From positions 1 through 64,000 of the forward strand of contig NZ_FQVT01000012.1 in assembly GCF_900129445.1 (NCBI RefSeq): a DNA stretch of 64,000 bases. The letters run 5' to 3'. This DNA comes from Salegentibacter echinorum (GTDB taxonomy: Bacteria; Bacteroidota; Bacteroidia; Flavobacteriales; Flavobacteriaceae). Below the pieces are notes generated by a model. The model saw only the letters and a program-made list of their open reading frames with translations. It was not told where the DNA came from and made no database searches. Below are positions 1 to 7,600 of the stretch, one piece after another; position 1 is the first letter of the stretch, and each line of letters begins with the position of its first letter. Position numbers and translations under genes: made by a program.

Positions 1-101
1 TAAAAAGAACTATTGATGTCCACCTTCAAAAAAGCCTTCAATGTGCATTCCCTTAAAGCGGGTTGCTGCAATTGGTTGTATTCGCGATTTTTAGGGTTCA
101 T
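1..101 (-). CDS. partial small ORF downstream of integrase
   Basis: An open frame begins at an ATG 21 bases after the integrase stop and runs off the left edge of the window, giving 33 codons starting MNPKNREYNQLQQ. It has the same orientation as the integrase, as expected for the next gene inside an integrative element. No domain can be recognised from so short a piece. A non-coding spacer remains possible. Confidence 0.3.
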   Translation of the reverse strand, partial: MNPKNREYNQLQQPALRECTLKAFLKVDINSSF

Positions 102-121
102 AGTTTTTGAAAAAAGGATTA

Positions 122-1408
122 TTACGCACCTTGCTCTGCAAAAGATTTCATGGCCTTGGCCAGGGTTAACGCTTGTTGGTTCCCATCTTTTCCTACATAT
201 TTTAAGAATTGAGCTTCAGAGGAATGTCCAGTGGCGTTTATCAATAGGGCTGTATTTATTTTTCCGTAATAATTTGTAGCAAAAGACCTTCGCCCGATAT
301 GGGTGCTGACCGCCTTATATTTGGGTACTTCCATAAATTCATACCTGTTGGTTTTCGGGTTCTTCCTATGCGCAGTAACCTTGCTGTGGATTTTGGCAAT
401 ACGGCACACGTCTTTGATGAGGGAGTTGTAAATTGTTTTGTTACCCTCTGGATGGTTGGAAAAAGCAGGCGGGAATTCCCCACCGCGTTTGTCCAATATA
501 TCCGTTACTTCCTTGGTTAGCGGAATATAGAGCGGCTTTCCGGTCTTTTTTTGGCTGATGTCCAAAAACAGCATTCCTTCCATTTCCACCAGTTTATCTT
601 TGGAAAAGCGCAGGAAATCGGAAACCCGCTGGGCGGTAAAGCAACTAATGATTAGCCAATCCCTGGCAATCTCCGTGCGACGGTCGGGCATTGGAGTTGC
701 GGCAATTGTTTTTAGTTCTTCAAAATCTAAATGGACGTGACTGGTCTTTTGGTATTTCAGCCCCCGGGTAATATAGGGTAGTTGGGTGCTGGTGGGGAGC
801 CCGTTTTCTTTGGCGTGGTTACAAACGGTCAATAATACCTTTAAGGTTTTCACCTTAGTGTTGTGTGCATAATTCTCCCGATCGCACCAGCGTTGCAGGG
901 AGAGGGCAAAACGTTTGTCCACTTCATTGATATAAACGGTACCATGGGTGTCTTCATAACGCTCCAACCGATGTTTGAATACTTTGATCTTTTTAATGGT
1001 GTTGGCGTTTAAACTTGTTTTTTTGGACTCAAGGAAGTAATCAAAATAGGAGAGCAGGGCTTTAGAGAGTTCGGTTGTTTTTCGGGGGGTAATGACCTTA
1101 TTAAGCCATCTGCTATTGATTATTTGTCCATCTGTACGATTATTGAGCCTGTCGGTAAGAAGCACTTTTAAGTGATCTAGATCTTTTTGAAGGATGATAA
1201 GTTGATTGTTTGCCCTTTGGATCCACTGCTTTTCCTGTGCATCGGCTCCGGTGGGAATTTTTCGAAGTTTTACTTTTCCCTTGCTAAATAATTTTGGGTC
1301 TATGGTCTTTTTTGTTTTGCTTTTAGCATCCACCTCCCGACCTTCCCGAACGCGTACGTAAATTGGTGCTGGATTTTTACTGGATTGTATAAAAAAAGAA
1401 ATGGCCAT
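122..1408 (-). CDS. tyrosine recombinase / phage-type integrase
   Basis: Site-specific recombinase of the lambda-integrase fold, expected to catalyse integration and excision of a mobile element through a covalent 3'-phosphotyrosine intermediate. The 428 residues show the Bacteroidota layout: an N-terminal arm-binding domain (about 1-90), a SAM-like core-binding domain (about 110-215) and a catalytic domain (about 225-420). The catalytic set is visible: R261 in TAQR, a lysine in SQKKTG (about 287), H370-x-x-R373 in THIGRR, H395 in TGHSS and the nucleophile Y404 in LKYVG. The gene appears complete. It sits at the window edge with a second frame behind it, so the element probably extends to the left and its attachment site probably lies to the right of the start codon. 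The cargo is outside this window. Confidence 0.93.
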   Translation of the reverse strand: MAISFFIQSSKNPAPIYVRVREGREVDAKSKTKKTIDPKLFSKGKVKLRKIPTGADAQEKQWIQRANNQLIILQKDLDHLKVLLTDRLNNRTDGQIINSRWLNKVITPRKTTELSKALLSYFDYFLESKKTSLNANTIKKIKVFKHRLERYEDTHGTVYINEVDKRFALSLQRWCDRENYAHNTKVKTLKVLLTVCNHAKENGLPTSTQLPYITRGLKYQKTSHVHLDFEELKTIAATPMPDRRTEIARDWLIISCFTAQRVSDFLRFSKDKLVEMEGMLFLDISQKKTGKPLYIPLTKEVTDILDKRGGEFPPAFSNHPEGNKTIYNSLIKDVCRIAKIHSKVTAHRKNPKTNRYEFMEVPKYKAVSTHIGRRSFATNYYGKINTALLINATGHSSEAQFLKYVGKDGNQQALTLAKAMKSFAEQGA

Positions 1409-1410
1409 AA

Positions 1411-1470
1411 TCTGTGGACTTAAATAAAGGAAATACTAAGATACAATTTCTAGTCCACATCTAGTCCACA
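1411..1470. repeat. GTCCACA boxes upstream of integrase
   Basis: Two perfect tandem copies of the 11-mer TCTAGTCCACA (1449-1459, 1460-1470) lie 41 bases upstream of the integrase start. A third, inverted copy of the core (TGTGGACT, 1413-1420) lies closer to the start. Repeated boxes next to an integrase gene are typical of arm-type integrase or excisionase binding sites. The sequence is direct; the function is inference. Confidence 0.45.
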
Positions 1471-1641
1471 ATTATGCAATAACATCACATTTAACTCTAT
1501 TGCATTTCACTATTTGTCGAAGTCTAATATACTGTAATCATTGATTTTATAAGGATACTTCAAAGTAAATAGCGCTTTTAGTCCTTGTCTTAATTTGTAT
1601 AAACTTCCTCCTGGCAAGGTCACAATACAATTACAGATATT

Positions 1642-1680
1642 AAGCGCAATCACTTGTTTATAAAGAGATTGCGCTTTTTT
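1642..1680 (+). terminator. Rho-independent terminator-like hairpin
   Basis: Perfect 10-bp stem, AAGCGCAATC (1642-1651) with GATTGCGCTT (1667-1676), followed by a run of T. No gene on the plus strand ends just upstream in this window, so it may have belonged to a gene displaced or truncated by insertion of the element to the left. Confidence 0.55.
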
Positions 1681-1837
1681 GTATTTATAAAACTTCGCTA
1701 TTTTAGTCCGGAAATAACTTTAAGAGGTTCTACTTCACTTTTTTATACTTAATATTTTTCAATTTTTAATAATCTCACATAGTTCGGGTGTGGGTATGCT
1801 TATACCAAAAACTGTTGAAGCCTCTAAATTTCAAATG

Positions 1838-1860
1838 CTAGTGTCACCTAATGACACTAG
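1838..1860. promoter_or_regulatory. perfect 9-bp-arm palindrome upstream of sigma/FecR locus
   Basis: CTAGTGTCA and TGACACTAG are separated by CCTAA, with no T-tract after them. The site lies 215 bases upstream of the ECF sigma gene in an otherwise AT-rich gene-free stretch (1681-2074). It could be a regulator's operator or a small structured RNA element. No regulator is known for it. Confidence 0.35.
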
Positions 1861-2074
1861 GTCAACCTTATAGTATTTCAGCTCAATATTCAGCAAATTT
1901 ATACCAAATGAATTGTGAATTACATTGATTGAGATGTTAAAAAATTTTTGATATACGAGCGATGTTATGCGTAATATGAAAAATATTGTTAATTTCGGTA
2001 AGTTGGGTTTAATCAAAATAAATTAAAAGCTTCTTCTAAGAGCAGAAAAGATGTTTGAAAAAGATTGATATCAA

Positions 2075-2812
2075 ATGGCATACTTCAAAAATAATATGGC
2101 AATTAGGATAACATCAAAAGATGAGTTTAATGGGCATTTTGACAGACTTGACCAATCAGAAAAGCATGAAACAGCCGAGTTAAGTCACAAAGAAAACTCA
2201 AAGTCTTCCATAGTTTGGCAAAACGCTGAATTAAAGGAAAAATTGGCGGCAAGGATTTGGGGAGAATTAAAAGGGGGTAATGTTGAGTCTTTAGGTGAGC
2301 TATATGATTTATACATAGAAGAGCTTTATGCTTATGGGATGGAGAAAAATCAAAATAAGAATAAGGTTATGGATGCCATTCATGACCTTTTTGTTGATCT
2401 TTATAAATACCGTACCAACATAGTAGCTCCTTCCAATGTTAAATATTATTTATTGAGATCTTTAAAGCGAAAAATATTTAAAAAAGCACTTTTCAAGAGA
2501 CATGTGAAGCTGAAAGAACATTTTCTGGAAACTAAAAATGATGAGACCTCCCTAACTTGTGAAGAGCAGATAATTGAAGCTGAATATTCAAAAGAAAAAA
2601 AAGATAAATTAAAAGCTGCTTTAGTGTTTTTAACTAAGAGACAACAAAAGGCTATACATTTAAGATATACCGAAAACCGACCTTACGACGAAATCGCGGA
2701 AACCATGAATATTAGTATCGCCACTTCCAGAACCCTGGTGTACCGTGCATTATCGGCACTTAGAAAGCACTGTTTGCCCTTCACTTTATTGATTTTTAAA
2801 ATTTTATTATAA
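2075..2812 (+). CDS. FecI-type ECF RNA polymerase sigma factor
   Basis: Extracytoplasmic-function sigma factor of the Bacteroidota FecI class, which redirects RNA polymerase to the neighbouring receptor operon when its anti-sigma partner is signalled. Sigma region 2 covers about residues 70-125 (ELYDLYIEELYAYG ... HDLFVDLYKY). Region 4 with its helix-turn-helix covers about 185-235 (LTKRQQKAIHLRY ... YDEIAETMNIS). At 245 aa it is longer than the usual 170-200, because of a roughly 50-residue polar N-terminal leader. A second in-frame ATG at 2096 would shorten this only slightly. The FecR gene follows in the same direction, and a SusC receptor with an STN domain follows that, so this is a cell-surface signalling cassette. 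Confidence 0.88.
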   Translation: MAYFKNNMAIRITSKDEFNGHFDRLDQSEKHETAELSHKENSKSSIVWQNAELKEKLAARIWGELKGGNVESLGELYDLYIEELYAYGMEKNQNKNKVMDAIHDLFVDLYKYRTNIVAPSNVKYYLLRSLKRKIFKKALFKRHVKLKEHFLETKNDETSLTCEEQIIEAEYSKEKKDKLKAALVFLTKRQQKAIHLRYTENRPYDEIAETMNISIATSRTLVYRALSALRKHCLPFTLLIFKILL

Positions 2813-2919
2813 AAAAAATAATTTTCTTGTCTATAAACCATAAGACTCGTGCTTATGTATATAGATAGGCCAAATATCTGGTTATAACCTATTAAAACAG
2901 TCAGGTTAATTTTTATCTA

Positions 2920-3954
2920 ATGAGGGAAAACGAAAAAAATGAATTAAGAGCCAGGATTATAGCCTCTGCTTATAGTCATAAGAATAGAAGAAAGCGATTA
3001 TTTTATGCCCTTTCGGCCGCAGCTTCGGTGGTTGTAATATTAGCAATAGGATTATACAAATATGATTCTTCGTCTTCCCCATTAATGGAATATGCCAGAT
3101 CTTCAGAAAACCTGAAGTTGGAAAATATGAATGACGTTCAGTTATTTTTAAATAGAAATAAAAGATTGGCCATAGAAAAAGAAAATTCGAGTTTAGCCTA
3201 TCAAAGCAACGGGAATGAGCTAAATATAATTGATTCTGTGGGTAGGGGACAGAAAGTGCTTCTTAAAGATTCAAACACCTTTAATACTCTTATGGTTCCT
3301 TATGGAAAAAGATCTAAGATTGTCTTGTCAGACGGTACCATAGTATGGTTAAATTCTGGCTCAAAACTAATTTATCCGGTAACGTTCAGAGGGAAAACCA
3401 GGGAGGTGGTTCTTGAAGGTGAAGCAATATTTGATGTTTCACACGATATTAATCATCCTTTTAGAGTACGCTCCAAAGGCCAGGTTATTGAGGTTCTTGG
3501 GACAGTATTTAATGTGAGTAATTACCCAGATGAGGATAATATTAAAACCGTGCTTAAAAGTGGTAGTGTTGAAATTAGTTATCAATCAGACTCCTTTTTC
3601 AAATCTCGGGAAAGAAAAAAAATTACACCGGGCACAATGGCTGTTTATAGTAAAAACAGCCCAAATGTTAAAACAAAATCTGTAGATGTAGAGCAGTACT
3701 TTTCCTGGCGAAATGGTGTGTTGATTTTTAAGAATAATAATTTGGAATACATTATGAAAAAATTGGGGCGATATTATAATGTAGATATAAAGCTTCACGA
3801 AGTTGCAACAAAAAATGAAACTTATTCGGGATACCTAGATCTAAAAGATTCTATAGATCATGTTTTGAAAACACTGCAGGAAGCGGCAAATTTTCAATAT
3901 AAACGAAACCAAAACGGATCAATATTAATTAATAAAACAAAAAATATGGAATGA
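2920..3954 (+). CDS. FecR-family anti-sigma factor
   Basis: Inner-membrane anti-sigma regulator that passes a signal from the outer-membrane receptor to the FecI-type sigma factor encoded just upstream. It has a short cytoplasmic N-terminus, one membrane helix at about residues 26-46 (rich in A, V, I, L), a periplasmic FecR domain (about 125-225, including LSDGTIVWLNSGSKL and VLEGEAIFDVSHD) and a C-terminal DUF4974-like module (about 265-335). That module interacts with receptor STN domains in related systems. The length of 344 aa is normal for the family. The gene order sigma, anti-sigma, STN-SusC, SusD is the standard trans-envelope signalling layout. Confidence 0.92.
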   Translation: MRENEKNELRARIIASAYSHKNRRKRLFYALSAAASVVVILAIGLYKYDSSSSPLMEYARSSENLKLENMNDVQLFLNRNKRLAIEKENSSLAYQSNGNELNIIDSVGRGQKVLLKDSNTFNTLMVPYGKRSKIVLSDGTIVWLNSGSKLIYPVTFRGKTREVVLEGEAIFDVSHDINHPFRVRSKGQVIEVLGTVFNVSNYPDEDNIKTVLKSGSVEISYQSDSFFKSRERKKITPGTMAVYSKNSPNVKTKSVDVEQYFSWRNGVLIFKNNNLEYIMKKLGRYYNVDIKLHEVATKNETYSGYLDLKDSIDHVLKTLQEAANFQYKRNQNGSILINKTKNME

Positions 3955-4049
3955 TAAAAACAAAAAAGCCACGAGATGCGCTAACATCTTGTGAATTAGT
4001 CAGCTAAATTACTTATGCAGAGCAATATTAACTAACGAAAACCAAAATT

Positions 4050-4646
4050 ATGAATAAAAATGAAAGATTTAGGTCATGTTGTGATTTAAATAACTTTACG
4101 CGAAATGTATTAAAGATTATGCGTGTTCTAATAATCCTGATAGGGCTTGGGCTCGGTTCTTCCTATGCGAATTCTTCCTATAGCCAGCCTAAAATTAACA
4201 TTGCCATTAAAGACGCGAGTCTAATTGAATTTTTTAAAGAAATCCAGTCAAATTCAGATTTTGTATTTTTTTATAAAGATGATGTATTAAAGAATAAAGC
4301 GAGAATTACTGTAAATTTTGAACGGGCATCTATAGAACAAGTCTTAAAGAGCGCTCTTGAGAATACTGGACTTGCTTATAAAATTTCAGATAAACAGGTT
4401 GTAATAAAACAGGTTTCGAAGCCATCTAAATTGACAAGCCAGAAAGAAAGTCAAGAGACAATTACAGTCACGGGAACAATTACAGAAGCTGGGACAGGAA
4501 TGCCTATTCCGGGTGTAAATATCCTGGAAAAAAATGCTGAGAATGGAACAATGAGTGATTTCGACGGAAATTATCAAATTGATGTGCCAGAAGATGCTGT
4601 TCTTAAGGTGAGCTATATGGTTACGCTACCCAGGAGGTTGAAGTAA
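4050..4646 (+). CDS. SusC/RagA receptor, N-terminal part (frameshifted)
   Basis: N-terminal portion of a TonB-dependent glycan transporter. It shows a signal peptide (about residues 25-42, RVLIILIGLGLGSSYA), an STN signalling domain (about 48-112) and the start of a carboxypeptidase-regulatory-like beta domain (about 137-195). STN domains occur in receptors that talk to FecR proteins, matching the upstream genes. After VLKVSY the frame leaves the family pattern and stops at ...TLPRRLK. Reading one base back from about 4617 continues as GYATQEVEVNGRNEIDIVL, the expected SusC sequence. One base has therefore been lost at about 4617-4619, in ATAT. This is either a real inactivating mutation or an assembly or sequencing error. 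Confidence 0.85.
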   Translation: MNKNERFRSCCDLNNFTRNVLKIMRVLIILIGLGLGSSYANSSYSQPKINIAIKDASLIEFFKEIQSNSDFVFFYKDDVLKNKARITVNFERASIEQVLKSALENTGLAYKISDKQVVIKQVSKPSKLTSQKESQETITVTGTITEAGTGMPIPGVNILEKNAENGTMSDFDGNYQIDVPEDAVLKVSYMVTLPRRLK

Positions 4647-4711
4647 ATGGTCGTAACGAAATCGATATCGTTTTAGAACAGGATGCTGCGGCATTAGATG
4701 AAGTTGTTGTC

Positions 4712-7600
4712 GTGGGATATGGAACTCAACGTAAGCAGGATTTAACCGGTGCTGTATCTGTAGTAAAAACTGAAGAAATGGTGCAACAACCCAATGCCCA
4801 GGTAACAAATCAATTGCAAGGTAGGGTCTCTGGGGTAAGTATTACCGGTGGTGGTCAACCAGGTCAGGCGCCACAGGTGAAAATTCGCGGTTCTAATACG
4901 TTTGGGAATAACACGCCTTTGTATGTAGTAGATGGAATTCCTACTGAAAGCATAGAGAATATCAATCCAAATGATATAGAAACTATGCAGGTGCTTAAAG
5001 ACGCTGCTTCTGCTTCTATTTATGGTTCTCGTGCAGCAAATGGGGTGATTATTATTACCACTAAAAGCGGTAAAGGTAAACTCTCTGTAAATTATGATGC
5101 TTATTACGGCACGCAAATGGTTCAAAGTGGAAATCCGTGGGATATTTTATCCTCCCAGGAAATGGCAGATCTTACCTTTAGAGCTATTAGAAATACAAAT
5201 CCCGGAGATCCTATTAGTCATTCACAATACGGTGATGGTGCAGAGCCGGTTTTACCAAATTATATTGCTCCTGTAGGTGCTAATACGGTAGATGAGTCTC
5301 TTTATAATGTAGATCCATACTATACAGATCCTTCACAACTTAACGATTTTTATCGTATTGTAGAAGCTAATAAACAAGGAACTAACTGGTTTCAGGAAAT
5401 TTTTAATTCGGCACCCATCACCAGTCACAATCTTTCGGTAAGTAATGGTGGTGAACAGGGAAGTTTCTTATTCTCCCTTAATTATTTCGATCAAAAAGGA
5501 ACATTAGATAATACCTATTTAAAACGTTATACTATGCGTGTGAATAGCGTGTTTAATATTTCAGATAATATTAGGGTTGGTGAAAACCTAAGTTTTGCTA
5601 TTCGTGAGAACCCCCAACTAGGCGATCTCACAGAGGGTAGTGCCGTGGGTATGGCTTTTAGGCAACAACCAATTATTCCGGTTCGGGATATTAATGGAAA
5701 TTTTGCCGGCTCTTTTGGGCAGGGGCTTGGTAATGCCAGGAATCCAGTAGCCATATTGGAGAGGTTGAAGAATAATCGTGGCGTATCTAATAAGCTTTTT
5801 GGAAATATTTTTGCTGAAATAGATTTCCTGGAACACTTCACCATTAGAACAAATTTTGGAGGTAAATATTTCTCCAACACTTTTAATTCATTTGCTTTTC
5901 CTGAATATGAAAACGCCGAAAATAATTCAGTAAACTCTTATACTGAAGGAGCGCAGACTAATTTTAACTGGACATGGGCTAACACTCTAACCTATAAAAA
6001 TACTATTGCCGATTTGCATAATCTTACAGTGGTTTTAGGAACAGAGGCTTATCAAAATAAAGGACGTGAAGTAGGTGGTACCACACAGTCTTATTTCAGT
6101 TTCGATCCAGATTATGTAACCCTGGATACCGGTTCGGGTACGCAAACCAATTACAGCTTTAAGTATGCCGATGCGCTTTCATCCATTTTTGGAAGAATAG
6201 ACTATAATTTCGATGACCGATATTTATTTGGTGCAACTATAAGAAGAGATGGTTCTTCTCGATTTTTAAATGAACAATACGGTTGGTTCCCTGCCGCCAG
6301 TGCAGGTTGGAATGTAAGCAACGAAGCTTTTTTTGAATCAAATTGGATAGATGATTTAAAAGTACGGGCTGGATACGGAGTAATGGGGAACCAAATTAAT
6401 GTAGATCCTGCCAATTCATTTACCACTTTTGGCGGAAATAATCAAACCTCTTTTTACGCTATCTCAGGAAGTAACTCTTCTACCAGTGAAGGTTTTCAGC
6501 AATCCAGAATTGGAAATCCCGATGCAAAATGGGAAAAGAATATTAACGCCAACTTTGGGATAGATGCCACCTTATTCAATAATAGTGTGCAAATTACTGC
6601 CGATTACTACCGTAAAGATGTAAACGATCTTTTGTATAATCCCAATCTACCGGCAACAGTGGGTTCTGCCACAGTGCCTTATGTAAACGTGGGGAAAATG
6701 ACTAATAGCGGGATAGATATAGATCTTTCAACTTATTTTACTCTTGCTGAAGATTTACAATTCAATACTACTGTTACTTTTACCAGTTATAGTAATGAAA
6801 TTGTAAAGATTGCCGATGGCTTAAATTATTTCGATTTGGAAACACGTCGTTTTAATGGGAGCTCGATAATTCGAAATGCCGAGGGTGGCTCTGTTAGTCA
6901 GTTCTTTGGGTATAAAGTAGATGGCTTCTGGGATTCGCAAGATGAAATAGACCAGGCAAATGCCGCAGCCCGGGAGAGTACCGGTAATGAGAATACTACT
7001 TACCAATCTGATGTTGCTGTAGGTCGTTTTCGTTATGCCGATGTGAATGGTGATAACCGAATTACTGCAGATGATCGTACTTTTATTGGTAATCCCAATC
7101 CAGACTTTACTTACGGTCTAAACCTGGAACTTATGTATAAAAACTGGGACTTTAGTATGTTTTTATACGGTTCACAAGGAAATGATATTTGGAACAATGT
7201 GAAATGGTACACAGATTTTTATAGCTCGTTTAACGGGGCTAAGAGTGCAACCGCACTTTATGACTCCTGGACACCAGAGAACATGAATGCAAGCGCACCA
7301 ATTCAACAAACTGTAGGATCTTTTAGTTTGGCAGATGTTCCAAATTCTTATTTCGTGGAAGATGGGTCTTATCTTAGGGCAAAGCAAATCCAGTTAGGAT
7401 ACTCTTTACCTACCTCTGTTTTAGATGCTATTCATATTTCTAAGCTAAGAGTTTATGTACAAATGGCCAATGCATTTACTATCACCTCCTATTCTGGTAT
7501 TGATCCGGAAATTTCTGGAGGATCGGTAAATTTTGGGATTGATGAAGGAGCATACCCTAACCAAAGACAATTGATATTTGGACTTAACGCAAGTTTATAA
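4712..7600 (+). CDS. SusC/RagA TonB-dependent receptor, plug and barrel part
   Basis: Outer-membrane TonB-dependent transporter that imports oligosaccharides under a SusD lid. This frame holds the plug domain (about residues 1-115, with VVGYGTQRKQDLTG just upstream and in this frame, RIRGSNTFG-type and LYVVDGIPTE motifs) and the 22-strand barrel up to the terminal LIFGLNASL. The first ATG in frame is not the true start: the coding frame is open back to about 4619 and joins the preceding fragment there. With the lost base restored the protein would be about 1180 aa, normal for an STN-containing SusC. SusD begins at the last base of the stop codon, so the two are co-translated. An intact downstream frame suggests the mutation is recent or an artefact. 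Confidence 0.92.
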   Translation: MGYGTQRKQDLTGAVSVVKTEEMVQQPNAQVTNQLQGRVSGVSITGGGQPGQAPQVKIRGSNTFGNNTPLYVVDGIPTESIENINPNDIETMQVLKDAASASIYGSRAANGVIIITTKSGKGKLSVNYDAYYGTQMVQSGNPWDILSSQEMADLTFRAIRNTNPGDPISHSQYGDGAEPVLPNYIAPVGANTVDESLYNVDPYYTDPSQLNDFYRIVEANKQGTNWFQEIFNSAPITSHNLSVSNGGEQGSFLFSLNYFDQKGTLDNTYLKRYTMRVNSVFNISDNIRVGENLSFAIRENPQLGDLTEGSAVGMAFRQQPIIPVRDINGNFAGSFGQGLGNARNPVAILERLKNNRGVSNKLFGNIFAEIDFLEHFTIRTNFGGKYFSNTFNSFAFPEYENAENNSVNSYTEGAQTNFNWTWANTLTYKNTIADLHNLTVVLGTEAYQNKGREVGGTTQSYFSFDPDYVTLDTGSGTQTNYSFKYADALSSIFGRIDYNFDDRYLFGATIRRDGSSRFLNEQYGWFPAASAGWNVSNEAFFESNWIDDLKVRAGYGVMGNQINVDPANSFTTFGGNNQTSFYAISGSNSSTSEGFQQSRIGNPDAKWEKNINANFGIDATLFNNSVQITADYYRKDVNDLLYNPNLPATVGSATVPYVNVGKMTNSGIDIDLSTYFTLAEDLQFNTTVTFTSYSNEIVKIADGLNYFDLETRRFNGSSIIRNAEGGSVSQFFGYKVDGFWDSQDEIDQANAAARESTGNENTTYQSDVAVGRFRYADVNGDNRITADDRTFIGNPNPDFTYGLNLELMYKNWDFSMFLYGSQGNDIWNNVKWYTDFYSSFNGAKSATALYDSWTPENMNASAPIQQTVGSFSLADVPNSYFVEDGSYLRAKQIQLGYSLPTSVLDAIHISKLRVYVQMANAFTITSYSGIDPEISGGSVNFGIDEGAYPNQRQLIFGLNASL

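Noticed and set aside
1409-1720. tRNA or tmRNA end serving as integrase target
   Set aside because: No T-arm or acceptor sequence could be folded; only boxes and a terminator-like hairpin are visible.
1831-2016. 61-residue minus-strand frame
   Set aside because: AT-rich random frame containing the palindrome; no start context, no domain, no neighbour.
4611-4646. Programmed ribosomal frameshift in SusC
   Set aside because: There is no slippery heptamer or downstream structure at the junction, and SusC proteins are normally continuous; a one-base deletion is simpler.
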